Of a stretch of DNA of 64,000 nucleotides, positions 27,001-35,703 are shown in pieces (within the stretch, counting starts at the first letter, position 1; every line of letters begins with the position of its first letter). The notes under the pieces are model-generated. The model saw only the letters and a program-made list of their open reading frames with translations, had not been told where the DNA came from and ran no database searches. The position numbers and the translations under genes are program-made. This DNA is from [Eubacterium] eligens ATCC 27750 (GTDB lineage: Bacteria; Bacillota; Clostridia; Lachnospirales; Lachnospiraceae), in the NCBI RefSeq assembly GCF_000146185.1, contig NC_012780.1:372001-436000 (forward strand). Reading direction: 5' to 3'.

Positions 27001-27426
27001 CTATGGCAGAATAACTATATATATTCTCTTTACATTTTCGAGTGCTTCCTTAAACAGCACATTATTAAACTGTGTGCTGTCTATATCTTTAATCACCTGT
27101 TCTGCCTTGTCCTTCTCCCCATTATTCATATACACTTTATAATTAAAAGCTTTCTTATACGCATTTGCAAATGTATAATAATCTTGCGTATCTTTATCAA
27201 TATCTTTGCCTATGCCTGTGTTATATTCTGTCTTTTCAAGAAGCCCTTCATAATTATTCTCTATAAAATCATTATAAAGACTGTCTTCTTCATAGCCCGA
27301 CATTCTTCCCTTTCCCCTGAATACATCACCTGATATATCAGCAATACATGGGATTATAATAATCATCATAATTACACACAGCACATAAGCCAGAAGTGAT
27401 ATATTAAATTTCTTCTTTTTTCTCAT
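27001..27426 (-). CDS. Small membrane protein of unknown function
   Basis: 141 residues with one N-terminal membrane helix (about 9-31) after a basic KKKK tail, and an acidic extracellular part. No family recognised. The start overlaps the stop of the zinc-ribbon gene by 4 bp (ATGA), so it belongs to a three-gene unit running from 28975 to 27001. It may form a complex with the other two, which carry similar one-helix, helical extracellular domains. The 130 bp between this gene and the ABC exporter start show nothing recognisable. Confidence 0.6.
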   Translation of the reverse strand: MRKKKKFNISLLAYVLCVIMMIIIIPCIADISGDVFRGKGRMSGYEEDSLYNDFIENNYEGLLEKTEYNTGIGKDIDKDTQDYYTFANAYKKAFNYKVYMNNGEKDKAEQVIKDIDSTQFNNVLFKEALENVKRIYIVILP

Positions 27427-28172
27427 TCAAAGCTCCTCCTTGTAATGAGTGTAAGTATATCTGCCTGTGACATATCAGGAAGTCCGGCTATGTCCTCATC
27501 TGTCAGATTGCAGTATGCCTTTAACAGTTCATGTGATTTTTCATATATATCATTTATATACTTAATACTTTCTTTCGACACACTATGATACGATAAATTT
27601 AAACGTCTGCTGAGAATATCTTCCATGTCCGCAACAGCCCTTGAAATAGTATTCATATATTCGTCGCCATAATATGATGAATTATTCCTTTCCATCATAC
27701 TTATTATACCTTTTCTTATATACACATAATCACCTGCGACATTGTAAAAATCATTCCATGCGTATTTATCATCATTATCCTTTATTGAACAATCTCCCAC
27801 ATAATCCATACTGTACAGAGTTGCATAGTCTCCTGCTTCTAACAGAAGCTTTAGTTTTGTCTGGATTTCATCACTATGGGATGAATAATATTTCTGCTGA
27901 TTTTTTCTTGCTATGTCGTATCCAATCATTGAATTTTTACCAATAATAGCCAGTGTAAGTGCAGTCATTGTTATAACAAGAGCTGTTATTGGTGCAATAT
28001 ATTTCACAAACCATTTGCTGTTACCAATTACTTTGGAACGCGTGCTGTTAAACTTTTTATTATATTGTTCCATATCATCAATATGCTTCTTAAATTCCAC
28101 ATTTGGTGAGCCGCAATTAGGACAGAACTTCTGATTCATCTGTATGGGTGCGCCGCAATTATTACATTTCAT
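27423..28172 (-). CDS. Zinc-ribbon membrane protein
   Basis: 249 residues: an N-terminal zinc ribbon (MKCNNCGAPIQ...FCPNCGSPN, four Cys), a helical linker, one membrane helix (about 57-78) and a helical extracytoplasmic domain of about 165 residues without known motifs. The start codon overlaps the stop of the preceding gene (TAATG). The architecture, cytoplasmic zinc ribbon plus outer domain, is common in Clostridia, but its role is unknown. Confidence 0.7.
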   Translation of the reverse strand: MKCNNCGAPIQMNQKFCPNCGSPNVEFKKHIDDMEQYNKKFNSTRSKVIGNSKWFVKYIAPITALVITMTALTLAIIGKNSMIGYDIARKNQQKYYSSHSDEIQTKLKLLLEAGDYATLYSMDYVGDCSIKDNDDKYAWNDFYNVAGDYVYIRKGIISMMERNNSSYYGDEYMNTISRAVADMEDILSRRLNLSYHSVSKESIKYINDIYEKSHELLKAYCNLTDEDIAGLPDMSQADILTLITRRSFE

Positions 28173-28975
28173 CAGTTGTTCCCTCCTTCATTATATTTTT
28201 TATAAAATGACTCTTCGTAGCTCTTTCCAAGCTTGTAATCATAATAGCCATTCTGATACAATTCATTAAGCATATCATTAATTTCTTTGTCCGTCGCCTT
28301 TGCAACATTCTTAAGATAATTCTGTGCTTCTGCAACCCAGCCGTCCACAGTTTCTTTTTCTTCTGCCGTACAGCCCTCATACCTACGGTAATTATATCCG
28401 TTTTTATTATTAATGAAATATATCATGTCAAGTGACTCTTCAAAGCCTGTTCCAAACTGATAATCACTCAGTTTTTCGCCTTTTTGAACCATAATGTAGA
28501 TGTCTGCCACTCTTTTATAATAATAATCATAAATATTAATAAAATTGTAATGACTCCACTTTTCCAAAACACTTGAACTGCCATTATAACTATCTGTCAG
28601 TTCTGAAATGCCTGCATAGTCCCGCTTTTCATATAATGAATTAAGTTCACCTATATTATTATTGTACCAATCTAATGACTGGTGTATCTCTTTCCTGTTG
28701 TGTGAAGAATTATACATGCTCTTATATGAACCATATCCAAACATACTTCCGGCAAGAACTGCTGCCGCTATTGACGCACATACTATACCTACACTTTTCA
28801 TTGTACTTTTTATGATGTATTTTCTGGTATTCTTATCCAGCTTCTCCATTCCTTCATTCAGATTGTACAGGTCTTTCATGTACTTCTGTTCAGAATTCTC
28901 ATACTGCATAGCACCACAATATGGGCATGCTGTCTCGTTATCTCCTATATCTGCTCCACAATTACTACATATCAT
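28172..28975 (-). CDS. Zinc-ribbon membrane protein, first gene of a three-gene unit
   Basis: 267 residues: zinc ribbon MICSNCGADIG...ACPYCGAMQ, a helical segment, one membrane helix (about 58-82), then an outer helical domain (Tyr/Asn-rich). The layout parallels the next gene at 27423, which suggests duplication and divergence. It lies 56 bp upstream (in map terms) of the hybrid kinase stop and could be read from the same transcript, but no link is proven. Confidence 0.7.
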   Translation of the reverse strand: MICSNCGADIGDNETACPYCGAMQYENSEQKYMKDLYNLNEGMEKLDKNTRKYIIKSTMKSVGIVCASIAAAVLAGSMFGYGSYKSMYNSSHNRKEIHQSLDWYNNNIGELNSLYEKRDYAGISELTDSYNGSSSVLEKWSHYNFINIYDYYYKRVADIYIMVQKGEKLSDYQFGTGFEESLDMIYFINNKNGYNYRRYEGCTAEEKETVDGWVAEAQNYLKNVAKATDKEINDMLNELYQNGYYDYKLGKSYEESFYKKYNEGGNN

Positions 28976-29031
28976 AGCTATCCCCTTTTATCAGTTATTG
29001 TATTATGCAGAGGCTCCTTTATCCTGCATAA

Positions 29032-31236
29032 TTATCTTTTATAATACTCTGCAATTGTACCAACTACAACATCCATCTGTAAAGGCTTCGACAGATGTGC
29101 ATTCATTCCGGCTTCAACACATTTTCTGGCATCCTCCTCAAATGCATTGGCTGTCATTGCAATTATCGGAATCTCCACAGCATCAGGTCTTTCCATAGCT
29201 CTTATAGCTTTTGTTGCGGCAATTCCGTCAAGCTTTGGCATCATAATATCCATAAGAATCACATCATATGTATGTGGTGCACACCTTGTAAATTCCCTGA
29301 CAGCCTGCTCACCATCACTGACAACAGTAACATTAGCGCCTTCATCCACCAGAAGAGTCTGTGCAATCTCAGCATTAAGTTCATTATCCTCTGCTAGCAG
29401 AATCTTAATTCCCGAAATATCATTACTGCTCTTTTCCTTATCATCCGTTATTTCTTCAACTTTGCTTGCAATCTCGAAAGGAATTCTGATTACAAATGTT
29501 GAGCCTTCCCCTTCCTTGCTTGTGACACTAATTGTTCCATTCATTTTGTCAACCAGACTCTTAACAATAGCCATACCAAGTCCTGTTCCCTGATAAACAC
29601 TTCTGGCATCTGTCTTTTCCTGTACAAATGGTTCAAATATATGTTCAAGAAATTCTTCACTCATGCCAATTCCCGTATCAGTAACAGTCCATTCATATGT
29701 AACAATTCCATCCTGTGTTCCAATACATTTAAAATATGTTGAAACCATTCCTCCTGCTTTATTATATTTGATGCAGTTAGCGTATATATTTAGAAATAAC
29801 TGGCGTAAATGCAGAGGACTTCCGTATACATATGGATACATAACTTTTCCTGCCACCTTGTCATACTTAAGATTGACACCTGAATCTGAGGCACGCTGTT
29901 CAACTATAGTAATAATATCCTTTGCAAGCTTGTTAAGATCCACAATCTCTCTTGAAAGCTCAATCTGGCCATCCTCTAACTTACTCATCTGGAGAATGTC
30001 ATTAATAAGTGATAAAAGATGATTAGCAGCTATTGACATTTTCTTTCTGTTAGTATTAATCATATCTGTATCTTCTTTATGGCTCTCATCAATTCTTAAC
30101 AATCCGATTATGCCATTAAGCGGCGTCCTTATATCATGTGTCATTCTTGATAAGAAATCAGTCTTGGCAGCATTAGCCTTTTCCTCTCGGCGTACTGCCT
30201 CCTGTAGCTGTTCATTTTTTTCCTGCAGTGTCTTTGCATACTGCTGCTGCATTTCATACTGTTCACGCTCATATCCCTGAACCGTTTTCCAGCGCATCAT
30301 ATTAAGTACAAGTACAGCAAACATATAGGCAACAAATGTATACTGCATATTTCTTGGTGTTGTCTTAAAAACATTTCTTTCCGGCATATAAACATACACA
30401 TAATAATCTCTCCCACGTTCCATAAGACCATAATTATGTGAACCCCACCTTCTGTTACTATCAGCATGTACTATTTTGCCACTTGCACCAGTCTCCTTTA
30501 TCTTCTTAATAACATTATATTTATCAATATCTTCACCAACCATACTGTCATCATTAGACGCTATTATCTGATTTCCCTTTGTAACAACAATCTTTCCATC
30601 TTCCCTGTCATCATAACCTGATAATATATGTGTAAATGAAAGATTGTAATTATTAACATACTCTGCCGGTGTGTGGTAATAAACAACAACTATCCCACTT
30701 GAATCCGCCATACCACATGCTGCAAGGTCAACATATGAACCATCTTCACAGTCAATTCTTATTGCGTATGTTTTTTCAGTATTATCAACAACATCAATAA
30801 GTGAAGTACTGTCAAGATATTCGTTAAGCTCATCTGCACCATATTCATCTGTATATTCCTGTGCTATAAGATTACCTTTTGAATCCATGATTATAACTGC
30901 CGTCAGATAACATTCCTGCATATTCTTTTTGATAAATTCTTCTGTAAATATATCTTTATCTGAAAGGCTGCGCTCATATGTGATATTATGTTTTATCTGC
31001 TGCGCACTTTCAATTACCCTGAGCAGGCTCTTGGTTTCTGACGCAAGATTAAGTCTTGTAAAGCTGTTGCACTGTTCATTAATATAATGCGCAGTATCTG
31101 AAAGTGTTTCCTGTGTAGTTTTTATATCAACATTTACAGCAATAAAAAACACAATCATCATTATAAACAGGCCTGCTATAATCTCAATCGGCCATATTCT
31201 TTTTCTTTTCTTTCTGGTAATGGTATTATTTTCCAT
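29032..31236 (-). CDS. Hybrid sensor histidine kinase with receiver domain
   Basis: About 734 residues: a membrane helix (about 17-37), an extracytoplasmic sensor region (about 40-295), a second helix, a coiled coil, HisKA with the phospho-acceptor FLSRMTHDIRTPLNG, an HATPase domain (N-box NCIKYN, DTGIGM, GTGLGMAIV), and a C-terminal receiver (LLAEDNELN, phospho-acceptor Asp in VILMDIMMP, conserved Lys in LSKPL). No output domain is attached. The ATG at 31236 follows GGAGGTGG and overlaps the solute-binding gene by 11 bp, so the lipoprotein probably feeds ligand to this sensor. Confidence 0.9.
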   Translation of the reverse strand: MENNTITRKKRKRIWPIEIIAGLFIMMIVFFIAVNVDIKTTQETLSDTAHYINEQCNSFTRLNLASETKSLLRVIESAQQIKHNITYERSLSDKDIFTEEFIKKNMQECYLTAVIIMDSKGNLIAQEYTDEYGADELNEYLDSTSLIDVVDNTEKTYAIRIDCEDGSYVDLAACGMADSSGIVVVYYHTPAEYVNNYNLSFTHILSGYDDREDGKIVVTKGNQIIASNDDSMVGEDIDKYNVIKKIKETGASGKIVHADSNRRWGSHNYGLMERGRDYYVYVYMPERNVFKTTPRNMQYTFVAYMFAVLVLNMMRWKTVQGYEREQYEMQQQYAKTLQEKNEQLQEAVRREEKANAAKTDFLSRMTHDIRTPLNGIIGLLRIDESHKEDTDMINTNRKKMSIAANHLLSLINDILQMSKLEDGQIELSREIVDLNKLAKDIITIVEQRASDSGVNLKYDKVAGKVMYPYVYGSPLHLRQLFLNIYANCIKYNKAGGMVSTYFKCIGTQDGIVTYEWTVTDTGIGMSEEFLEHIFEPFVQEKTDARSVYQGTGLGMAIVKSLVDKMNGTISVTSKEGEGSTFVIRIPFEIASKVEEITDDKEKSSNDISGIKILLAEDNELNAEIAQTLLVDEGANVTVVSDGEQAVREFTRCAPHTYDVILMDIMMPKLDGIAATKAIRAMERPDAVEIPIIAMTANAFEEDARKCVEAGMNAHLSKPLQMDVVVGTIAEYYKR

Positions 31237-32053
31237 AACTGTCCACCTCCAGATATTTATCAGCATCAGGAATATATCTGCTGATTATCTTCTTCTCTGT
31301 ACCATCATTTCTCATCTGGTTAAGAATTTCTGTAAGCTGCTTCTCTATCCCACGGTCATCATTTTTGTCAAATGCTACTCCCAGTCCTACTGTCTCTAAT
31401 GGTTCGTCAAGAATCCTGAACTTAATATTATAATCTTCCATGTACTGGCGTATTGCAGTTTCATGAGCTGCCAGAGCATCTGCATAGCCTTTGCTTAAAA
31501 AAGGATATATAAGTTCTCTCTTCTGCAAAGCTATTAATGACCTTATAGCCGGGATACGCTCATCAGTCTTGCTAAGAAATATCTTCTCAGGTCTTGTTGT
31601 AGTCTGTACTGCAATCGTCTTTCCTTCCAGATCCTCAAGAGAATATATATCACTTTCCATATTCACAGCAACAACCTGACGGCTGGTCATATAAGGTCCT
31701 GCCCATCTGTATTCATTCTCCCTGCCATCCATGCTAAAGCTTCCCCATGCACAATCAATTGTTCTGTCAGCAAGAAGATTCTTCTTATCCTCCCAGTCAA
31801 TATATATGAATCTGGCCTTATAGCCCATTCTTTTAAATGCTTCCGTAGCAAGCTCAACATCAATTCCAGTAGCATTGCCATCTGTATCAACATAATTATA
31901 TGGCGGATAGTTATCACTTCCTATGACTATTTCCGGCAATCCAGCCTCATTATTGTGGCTGTCTGACCATTCTTTTTTCCCACAGCCATAAAAAGAAGCT
32001 GCATATATGCTTAGCATACATATTATAATCAAAAAGCTTTTAATCCTACGCAC
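31226..32053 (-). CDS. Family 3 solute-binding protein, likely sensor accessory
   Basis: 275 residues with a lipobox-like YGC at residue 24 and the SBP_bac_3 (polar amino acid binding) pattern: IVIGSDNYPPYNYVD, GIDVELATEAFKRMG, CAWGSFSMDGRE, LEDLEGKTIAVQ. No ABC permease or ATPase is adjacent; the next gene, overlapping by 11 bp, is a hybrid histidine kinase. That arrangement suggests a detector of an extracellular amino acid or similar small ligand rather than an importer subunit. Confidence 0.82.
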   Translation of the reverse strand: MRRIKSFLIIICMLSIYAASFYGCGKKEWSDSHNNEAGLPEIVIGSDNYPPYNYVDTDGNATGIDVELATEAFKRMGYKARFIYIDWEDKKNLLADRTIDCAWGSFSMDGRENEYRWAGPYMTSRQVVAVNMESDIYSLEDLEGKTIAVQTTTRPEKIFLSKTDERIPAIRSLIALQKRELIYPFLSKGYADALAAHETAIRQYMEDYNIKFRILDEPLETVGLGVAFDKNDDRGIEKQLTEILNQMRNDGTEKKIISRYIPDADKYLEVDSYGK

Positions 32054-32130
32054 TTACTTTCCATCTCCTACATATTTATAAAATATGTTCTATTATAATA
32101 CAAAAAGCTGCTGATTACTAATCAGACTGA

Positions 32131-32207
32131 CAGTTTTCGTTCGACATAATTCGACAATTTCTTTATAGTCAGTTTTCATCTGACCATATTCCTGATTTAT
32201 TCTGACC
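32131..32207. promoter_or_regulatory. Direct repeats upstream of pdxS
   Basis: CAGTTTTCGTTCGAC (32131-32145) and CAGTTTTCATCTGAC (32170-32184) agree at 13 of 15 positions with starts 39 bp apart; further TCTGACC copies follow at 32179 and 32201. They lie between the divergent solute-binding gene and pdxS. Direct repeats are the usual operator form for MocR/PdxR regulators of pdxST, but no such regulator is in the window. Confidence 0.35.
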
Positions 32208-32316
32208 TTATTCTGGCATGTGATATTTTTATTAAATTGGATATTTCTTTATGACCAGTTGTGCAATATTATATGTAAAAATCAATTCATAAAATTCATT
32301 TTCAAGGAGGTCAGCT

Positions 32317-33195
32317 ATGACAACAAATTCACAATATGAATTAAACAAAGGACTTGCACAGATGTTAAAGGGTGGCGTAATCATGGATGTTACTACTCCT
32401 GAGCAGGCTAAGATTGCAGAGGCCGCTGGTGCATGTGCTGTTATGGCACTTGAGAGAATCCCTGCCGATATCAGGGCTGCAGGTGGTGTTTCGCGTATGA
32501 GCGACCCTAAGATGATTAAAGGTATTCAGGATGCTGTAAGTATTCCTGTTATGGCAAAATGCCGTATTGGTCATTTCGTTGAAGCACAGATTTTACAGGC
32601 AGTTGAGATCGACTATATTGATGAATCTGAAGTATTATCTCCTGCTGATGATATATATCATATTGATAAAACCCAGTTCAAAGTACCTTTCGTATGTGGT
32701 GCAAGAGATTTAGGAGAAGCATTAAGAAGAATCAATGAAGGTGCTTCCATGATAAGAACAAAAGGTGAACCTGGTACGGGGGATGTTGTTCAGGCTGTAC
32801 GACACATGAGAAAGATGAATTCTGAAATCAGAAAAATAACATCTATGCAAAAGGACGAGCTTTTCGAGGAAGCTAAACAGTTACAGGTTCCATATGACCT
32901 TGTCCTCTATGTACATGATAATGGAAAGCTTCCTGTAGTAAACTTTGCTGCCGGAGGTGTTGCTACTCCTGCAGATGCTGCTCTTATGATGCAGTTAGGT
33001 GCTGAAGGTGTATTTGTAGGTTCTGGTATATTCAAGTCTGGAAATCCTGCTAAGAGAGCTTCTGCCATAGTTCAGGCTGTCACTAACTACACAGATGCTG
33101 CACTTATTGCTAAATTATCAGAAGATTTGGGCGAAGCCATGGTTGGTATTAATCCTAGCGAAATACAGATAATCATGGAAGAAAGAGGCAGATAA
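32317..33195 (+). CDS. pdxS: Pyridoxal 5'-phosphate synthase, PdxS subunit
   Basis: 292 residues, a TIM-barrel PLP synthase that builds the ring from ribose 5-phosphate, glyceraldehyde 3-phosphate and ammonia. Signature segments: [13 protein letters not shown] [13 protein letters not shown], catalytic Lys in [21 protein letters not shown], and [24 protein letters not shown] precedes the ATG. It is followed 2 bp later by pdxT, which supplies the ammonia; 12 of each assemble into the complex. Confidence 0.97.
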   Translation: MTTNSQYELNKGLAQMLKGGVIMDVTTPEQAKIAEAAGACAVMALERIPADIRAAGGVSRMSDPKMIKGIQDAVSIPVMAKCRIGHFVEAQILQAVEIDYIDESEVLSPADDIYHIDKTQFKVPFVCGARDLGEALRRINEGASMIRTKGEPGTGDVVQAVRHMRKMNSEIRKITSMQKDELFEEAKQLQVPYDLVLYVHDNGKLPVVNFAAGGVATPADAALMMQLGAEGVFVGSGIFKSGNPAKRASAIVQAVTNYTDAALIAKLSEDLGEAMVGINPSEIQIIMEERGR

Positions 33196-33196
33196 T

Positions 33197-33760
33197 ATGA
33201 AAATAGGCGTACTTGCTGTGCAGGGTGCATTCATTGAGCATGAACATATCATTGAAAAAATCGGACATGAAGTAATTGAAATACGTCAAAGAAAAGACCT
33301 TGAAGGAATTGACGGAATTATCCTTCCAGGTGGTGAAAGCACTGTTCAGGGACAGCTTCTAAGAAAGCTGGATATGCTTGATACAATTAAGTCTTTAATA
33401 GCAGATGGTCTTCCAACACTTGCAACCTGTGCCGGTCTGATTCTTTTAGCCGGACGCATTGACAATGACGACAGTATACATATTGGAACTCTGCCTGTCA
33501 CTGTAAAAAGAAATGCATATGGAAGACAGTTAGGCAGCTTTGCAATAACTGCTCCTATGAAGGGCTTTGATGAATTTCCAATGACATTTATCCGTGCGCC
33601 ATACATTTCATCAATTAAGGATAACGTTGATGTTCTTGCAGCTGTTGATGACAGAATTGTTGCTGTTCAATATAATAACCAGATTGGTCTTGCATTTCAC
33701 CCTGAACTTTCAGGTGACACTAGAATTCATGAGTATTTTATATCACTCTGTGAAAAATAA
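33197..33760 (+). CDS. pdxT: Pyridoxal 5'-phosphate synthase, glutaminase subunit PdxT
   Basis: 187 residues of the SNO/PdxT class I glutaminase family: GVLAVQGAFIEH at the start, LPGGESTVQGQLL, the nucleophile Cys in ATCAGLILLAG, and the His/Glu pair in FHPELSGD. It hydrolyses glutamine and passes ammonia to PdxS. It starts 2 bp after the pdxS stop. Confidence 0.96.
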   Translation: MKIGVLAVQGAFIEHEHIIEKIGHEVIEIRQRKDLEGIDGIILPGGESTVQGQLLRKLDMLDTIKSLIADGLPTLATCAGLILLAGRIDNDDSIHIGTLPVTVKRNAYGRQLGSFAITAPMKGFDEFPMTFIRAPYISSIKDNVDVLAAVDDRIVAVQYNNQIGLAFHPELSGDTRIHEYFISLCEK

Positions 33761-33814
33761 TCCAAATTATAATATTTAATTGACACATTTATATATATAT
33801 ATTAGTATAATGTT

Positions 33815-33890
33815 AATAAGAGGGAGTAGTTAGCATCGTATCCGGTGCAATAGTAATCGTCATCACGCTGAACAGCCGGTTATTATTACA
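33815..33890 (+). ncRNA. yybP-ykoY (Mn2+) riboswitch
   Basis: AGGGAGTAGTTAGC, a variable hairpin (CATCG...CCGGTG region), then GTCATCACGCTGAACAGCCGG, which matches the two conserved internal loops of the yybP-ykoY family. This class senses manganese. A terminator follows at once (33897-33941), then the CaCA antiporter gene, so manganese binding probably relieves termination. TTGACA (33780) and TATAAT (33806) upstream are 20 bp apart, longer than usual. Confidence 0.87.
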
Positions 33891-33896
33891 ATTAAC

Positions 33897-33941
33897 GAGA
33901 CTTTTATCAATTCATTTTTGATGCGATAAAGGTCTCTTTTT
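33897..33941 (+). terminator. Terminator controlled by the yybP-ykoY riboswitch
   Basis: GAGACTTTTATC pairs with GATAAAGGTCTC around a 16-nt loop and is followed by a T tract. It sits between the aptamer and the antiporter gene, 47 bp before its ATG, the standard place for an expression platform. Confidence 0.88.
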
Positions 33942-33987
33942 ATATTTTATATTATTCCATTCCTTTATCGCAAGAAAGGAGCTTATT

Positions 33988-34905
33988 ATGGAATATTTGT
34001 TACTACTCATCGGTTTCATGCTATTAATAAAAGGCGCGGATTTCTTCGTGGAGGGAAGTTCTTCCCTTGCCAAAATCCTTAAAGTACCAAGCGTTATCAT
34101 CGGACTTACCATTGTTGCAATGGGGACCAGTGCCCCTGAAGCATCTGTTAGTATTAACGCTGCCCTTTCTGGCAGTAATGACATTGCAATCAGCAATGTT
34201 GTTGGTTCTAACATATTTAATGGTCTTGTCGTTGTAGGTATCTGTGCATTTATAGCAGGATTTTCTACTAACCGTGACATTCTCAAGCGTGATATGCCTG
34301 TTAATATCATAATAACTGCTATTCTTTGCTTTATGTTTATTGATGGCAGACTTTCAAGAATTGAAGGCATTATTCTCCTTGCCGGAATGGCAGCTTACAT
34401 CACATGCATGATAATATCAGCACTTAAAAACAGGGAAGAAGCTGAGGATTGTAAAATAATGCCTCTGCCTAAGAGTCTTCTTTATATTGCCGGTGGTCTT
34501 ATAGCAGTAATATTCGGTGGTAATCTTGTTGTAGATAAAGCCTGTATCATAGCTGCCAACTTTGGTGTAAGCCAGAATTTCATAGGTCTTACAATAGTCG
34601 CAATCGGAACATCCCTGCCTGAGCTTGTAACTTCTATAGTTGCCACAAGGAAAGGTGACAGCGGACTCGCACTTGGCAATGCAATCGGCTCTAACATATT
34701 TAATATATTATTTATCTTAGGAATGTCTGCTGCGATACAGCCTCTTCACGTTCTTTCTGAATCACTTATTGACTGTATCATACTTCTTGCCAGTGGAATT
34801 GTATTATTTCTCTTCGCATTTACCAAGAAGACAATGAGCAGATGGGAAGGTGCTGCATGTATTCTTATGTATGTGGGATATACGGCATATCTTTTTGTAC
34901 GCTAA
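33988..34905 (+). CDS. CaCA-family cation antiporter (YrbG-like), probable Mn2+ exporter
   Basis: 305 residues, about ten membrane helices in two homologous halves, each with an alpha-repeat: VAMGTSAPEASVS and VAIGTSLPELVTS, the ion-binding motifs of Na+/Ca2+ exchangers, each followed by a GSNIFN motif. By sequence alone it would be called a calcium/sodium antiporter. Its yybP-ykoY riboswitch argues that the physiological cargo is, or includes, manganese, exported when it is in excess. AAAGGAG precedes the ATG. Confidence 0.88.
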   Translation: MEYLLLLIGFMLLIKGADFFVEGSSSLAKILKVPSVIIGLTIVAMGTSAPEASVSINAALSGSNDIAISNVVGSNIFNGLVVVGICAFIAGFSTNRDILKRDMPVNIIITAILCFMFIDGRLSRIEGIILLAGMAAYITCMIISALKNREEAEDCKIMPLPKSLLYIAGGLIAVIFGGNLVVDKACIIAANFGVSQNFIGLTIVAIGTSLPELVTSIVATRKGDSGLALGNAIGSNIFNILFILGMSAAIQPLHVLSESLIDCIILLASGIVLFLFAFTKKTMSRWEGAACILMYVGYTAYLFVR

Positions 34906-34933
34906 AGGTATTTTAAATTAATTATGCATAAAT

Positions 34934-34976
34934 AAATGCACCGTAAGTATATCTCTAACATACTTACGGTGCATTT
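34934..34976. terminator. Bidirectional terminator
   Basis: A perfect 17-bp stem (AAATGCACCGTAAGTAT and its complement) with a 9-nt loop between the converging antiporter and toxin genes; T-rich ends on both strands. Confidence 0.85.
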
Positions 34977-34979
34977 GTG

Positions 34980-35309
34980 TTAAATATTATGTTCTTTTCT
35001 TTTTTTTGACGCTTCTTTATAAACCTGCTCATCAGTACGCGCTGAAATAACAATTATTTTCATAACCTCATCGACATACTCTATCTTGTATACCACTCTT
35101 ATTCCTATATCCCTAAACTTAATCTTCATCAAGTTAGTAAGATTAGTATTTTCTTTATTCCCTAATGGCTTTCCATAACTGCCTTGACTTACAGGCAATG
35201 GATTCTTACTCACCTTTTTTGTCCCCTTAAGAACCTGAATCTGAACGGAATGGTCGAGCCTTTTCATATCCTTCTCTGCTTCCTGTAAAAACTCAATCCC
35301 CCATATCAT
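34980..35309 (-). CDS. RelE/ParE-type toxin
   Basis: 109 residues with the RelE/ParE pattern: WGIEFLQEAEKDMKRLD at the start, a GKPLG segment, and the DIGIRVVYKIEYVDEVMKIIVISARTDEQVY core strands. Toxins of this fold cut mRNA on the ribosome or act on gyrase. It overlaps the antitoxin gene by 4 bp, the usual toxin-antitoxin order with the antitoxin first. Confidence 0.85.
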   Translation of the reverse strand: MIWGIEFLQEAEKDMKRLDHSVQIQVLKGTKKVSKNPLPVSQGSYGKPLGNKENTNLTNLMKIKFRDIGIRVVYKIEYVDEVMKIIVISARTDEQVYKEASKKRKEHNI

Positions 35310-35629
35310 TCGATATCAATATCCTCCGCATTTTCAAGCTCTTTTTCATCTATCCCAAGATTTCTCATAACATAATCCATAGAAACCGTTTCTTTATTGC
35401 CATTATCTTCAATACGCTTAGTAGCTTCAATCAGAAGATAATAATCCTCTTCAATCTCCGTTAGTCTTGTATATTCCTCTGGTGACAGAATAACTGCTGA
35501 TGGCTGATTATTCTTCAAAACAATCAGCTCCTTTTCATCATGAAGTCTGTCAAATATCTTTGAAGCCTGACCTTTATTAAATTGAGAAATTGGAATCAGA
35601 CATTGTAAAATATTAGTTGCTATTGCCAC
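35306..35629 (-). CDS. Phd/YefM-type antitoxin
   Basis: About 107 residues. The N-terminal part has the Phd/YefM DNA-binding pattern (ISQFNKGQASKIFDRL, IVLKNNQPSAVILSPEEYTRL); the acidic C-terminal tail would wrap the toxin. I start it at the GTG at 35629, 5 bp after GGAGGTGG; an ATG at 35644 falls on the ribosome site itself. Confidence 0.85.
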   Translation of the reverse strand: MAIATNILQCLIPISQFNKGQASKIFDRLHDEKELIVLKNNQPSAVILSPEEYTRLTEIEEDYYLLIEATKRIEDNGNKETVSMDYVMRNLGIDEKELENAEDIDIE

Positions 35630-35703
35630 ATTTACCACCTCCATATATTTTCTATATATAGAGTATTCTTTTTTGTAAATATGTCAACAAATTTGTTGTA
35701 AAA

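Noticed and set aside
26912..27142. Plus-strand frame of 76 codons between the exporter and the membrane-protein gene
   Set aside because: It has no ribosome site, overlaps the end of the gene at 27001 and has no recognisable features.
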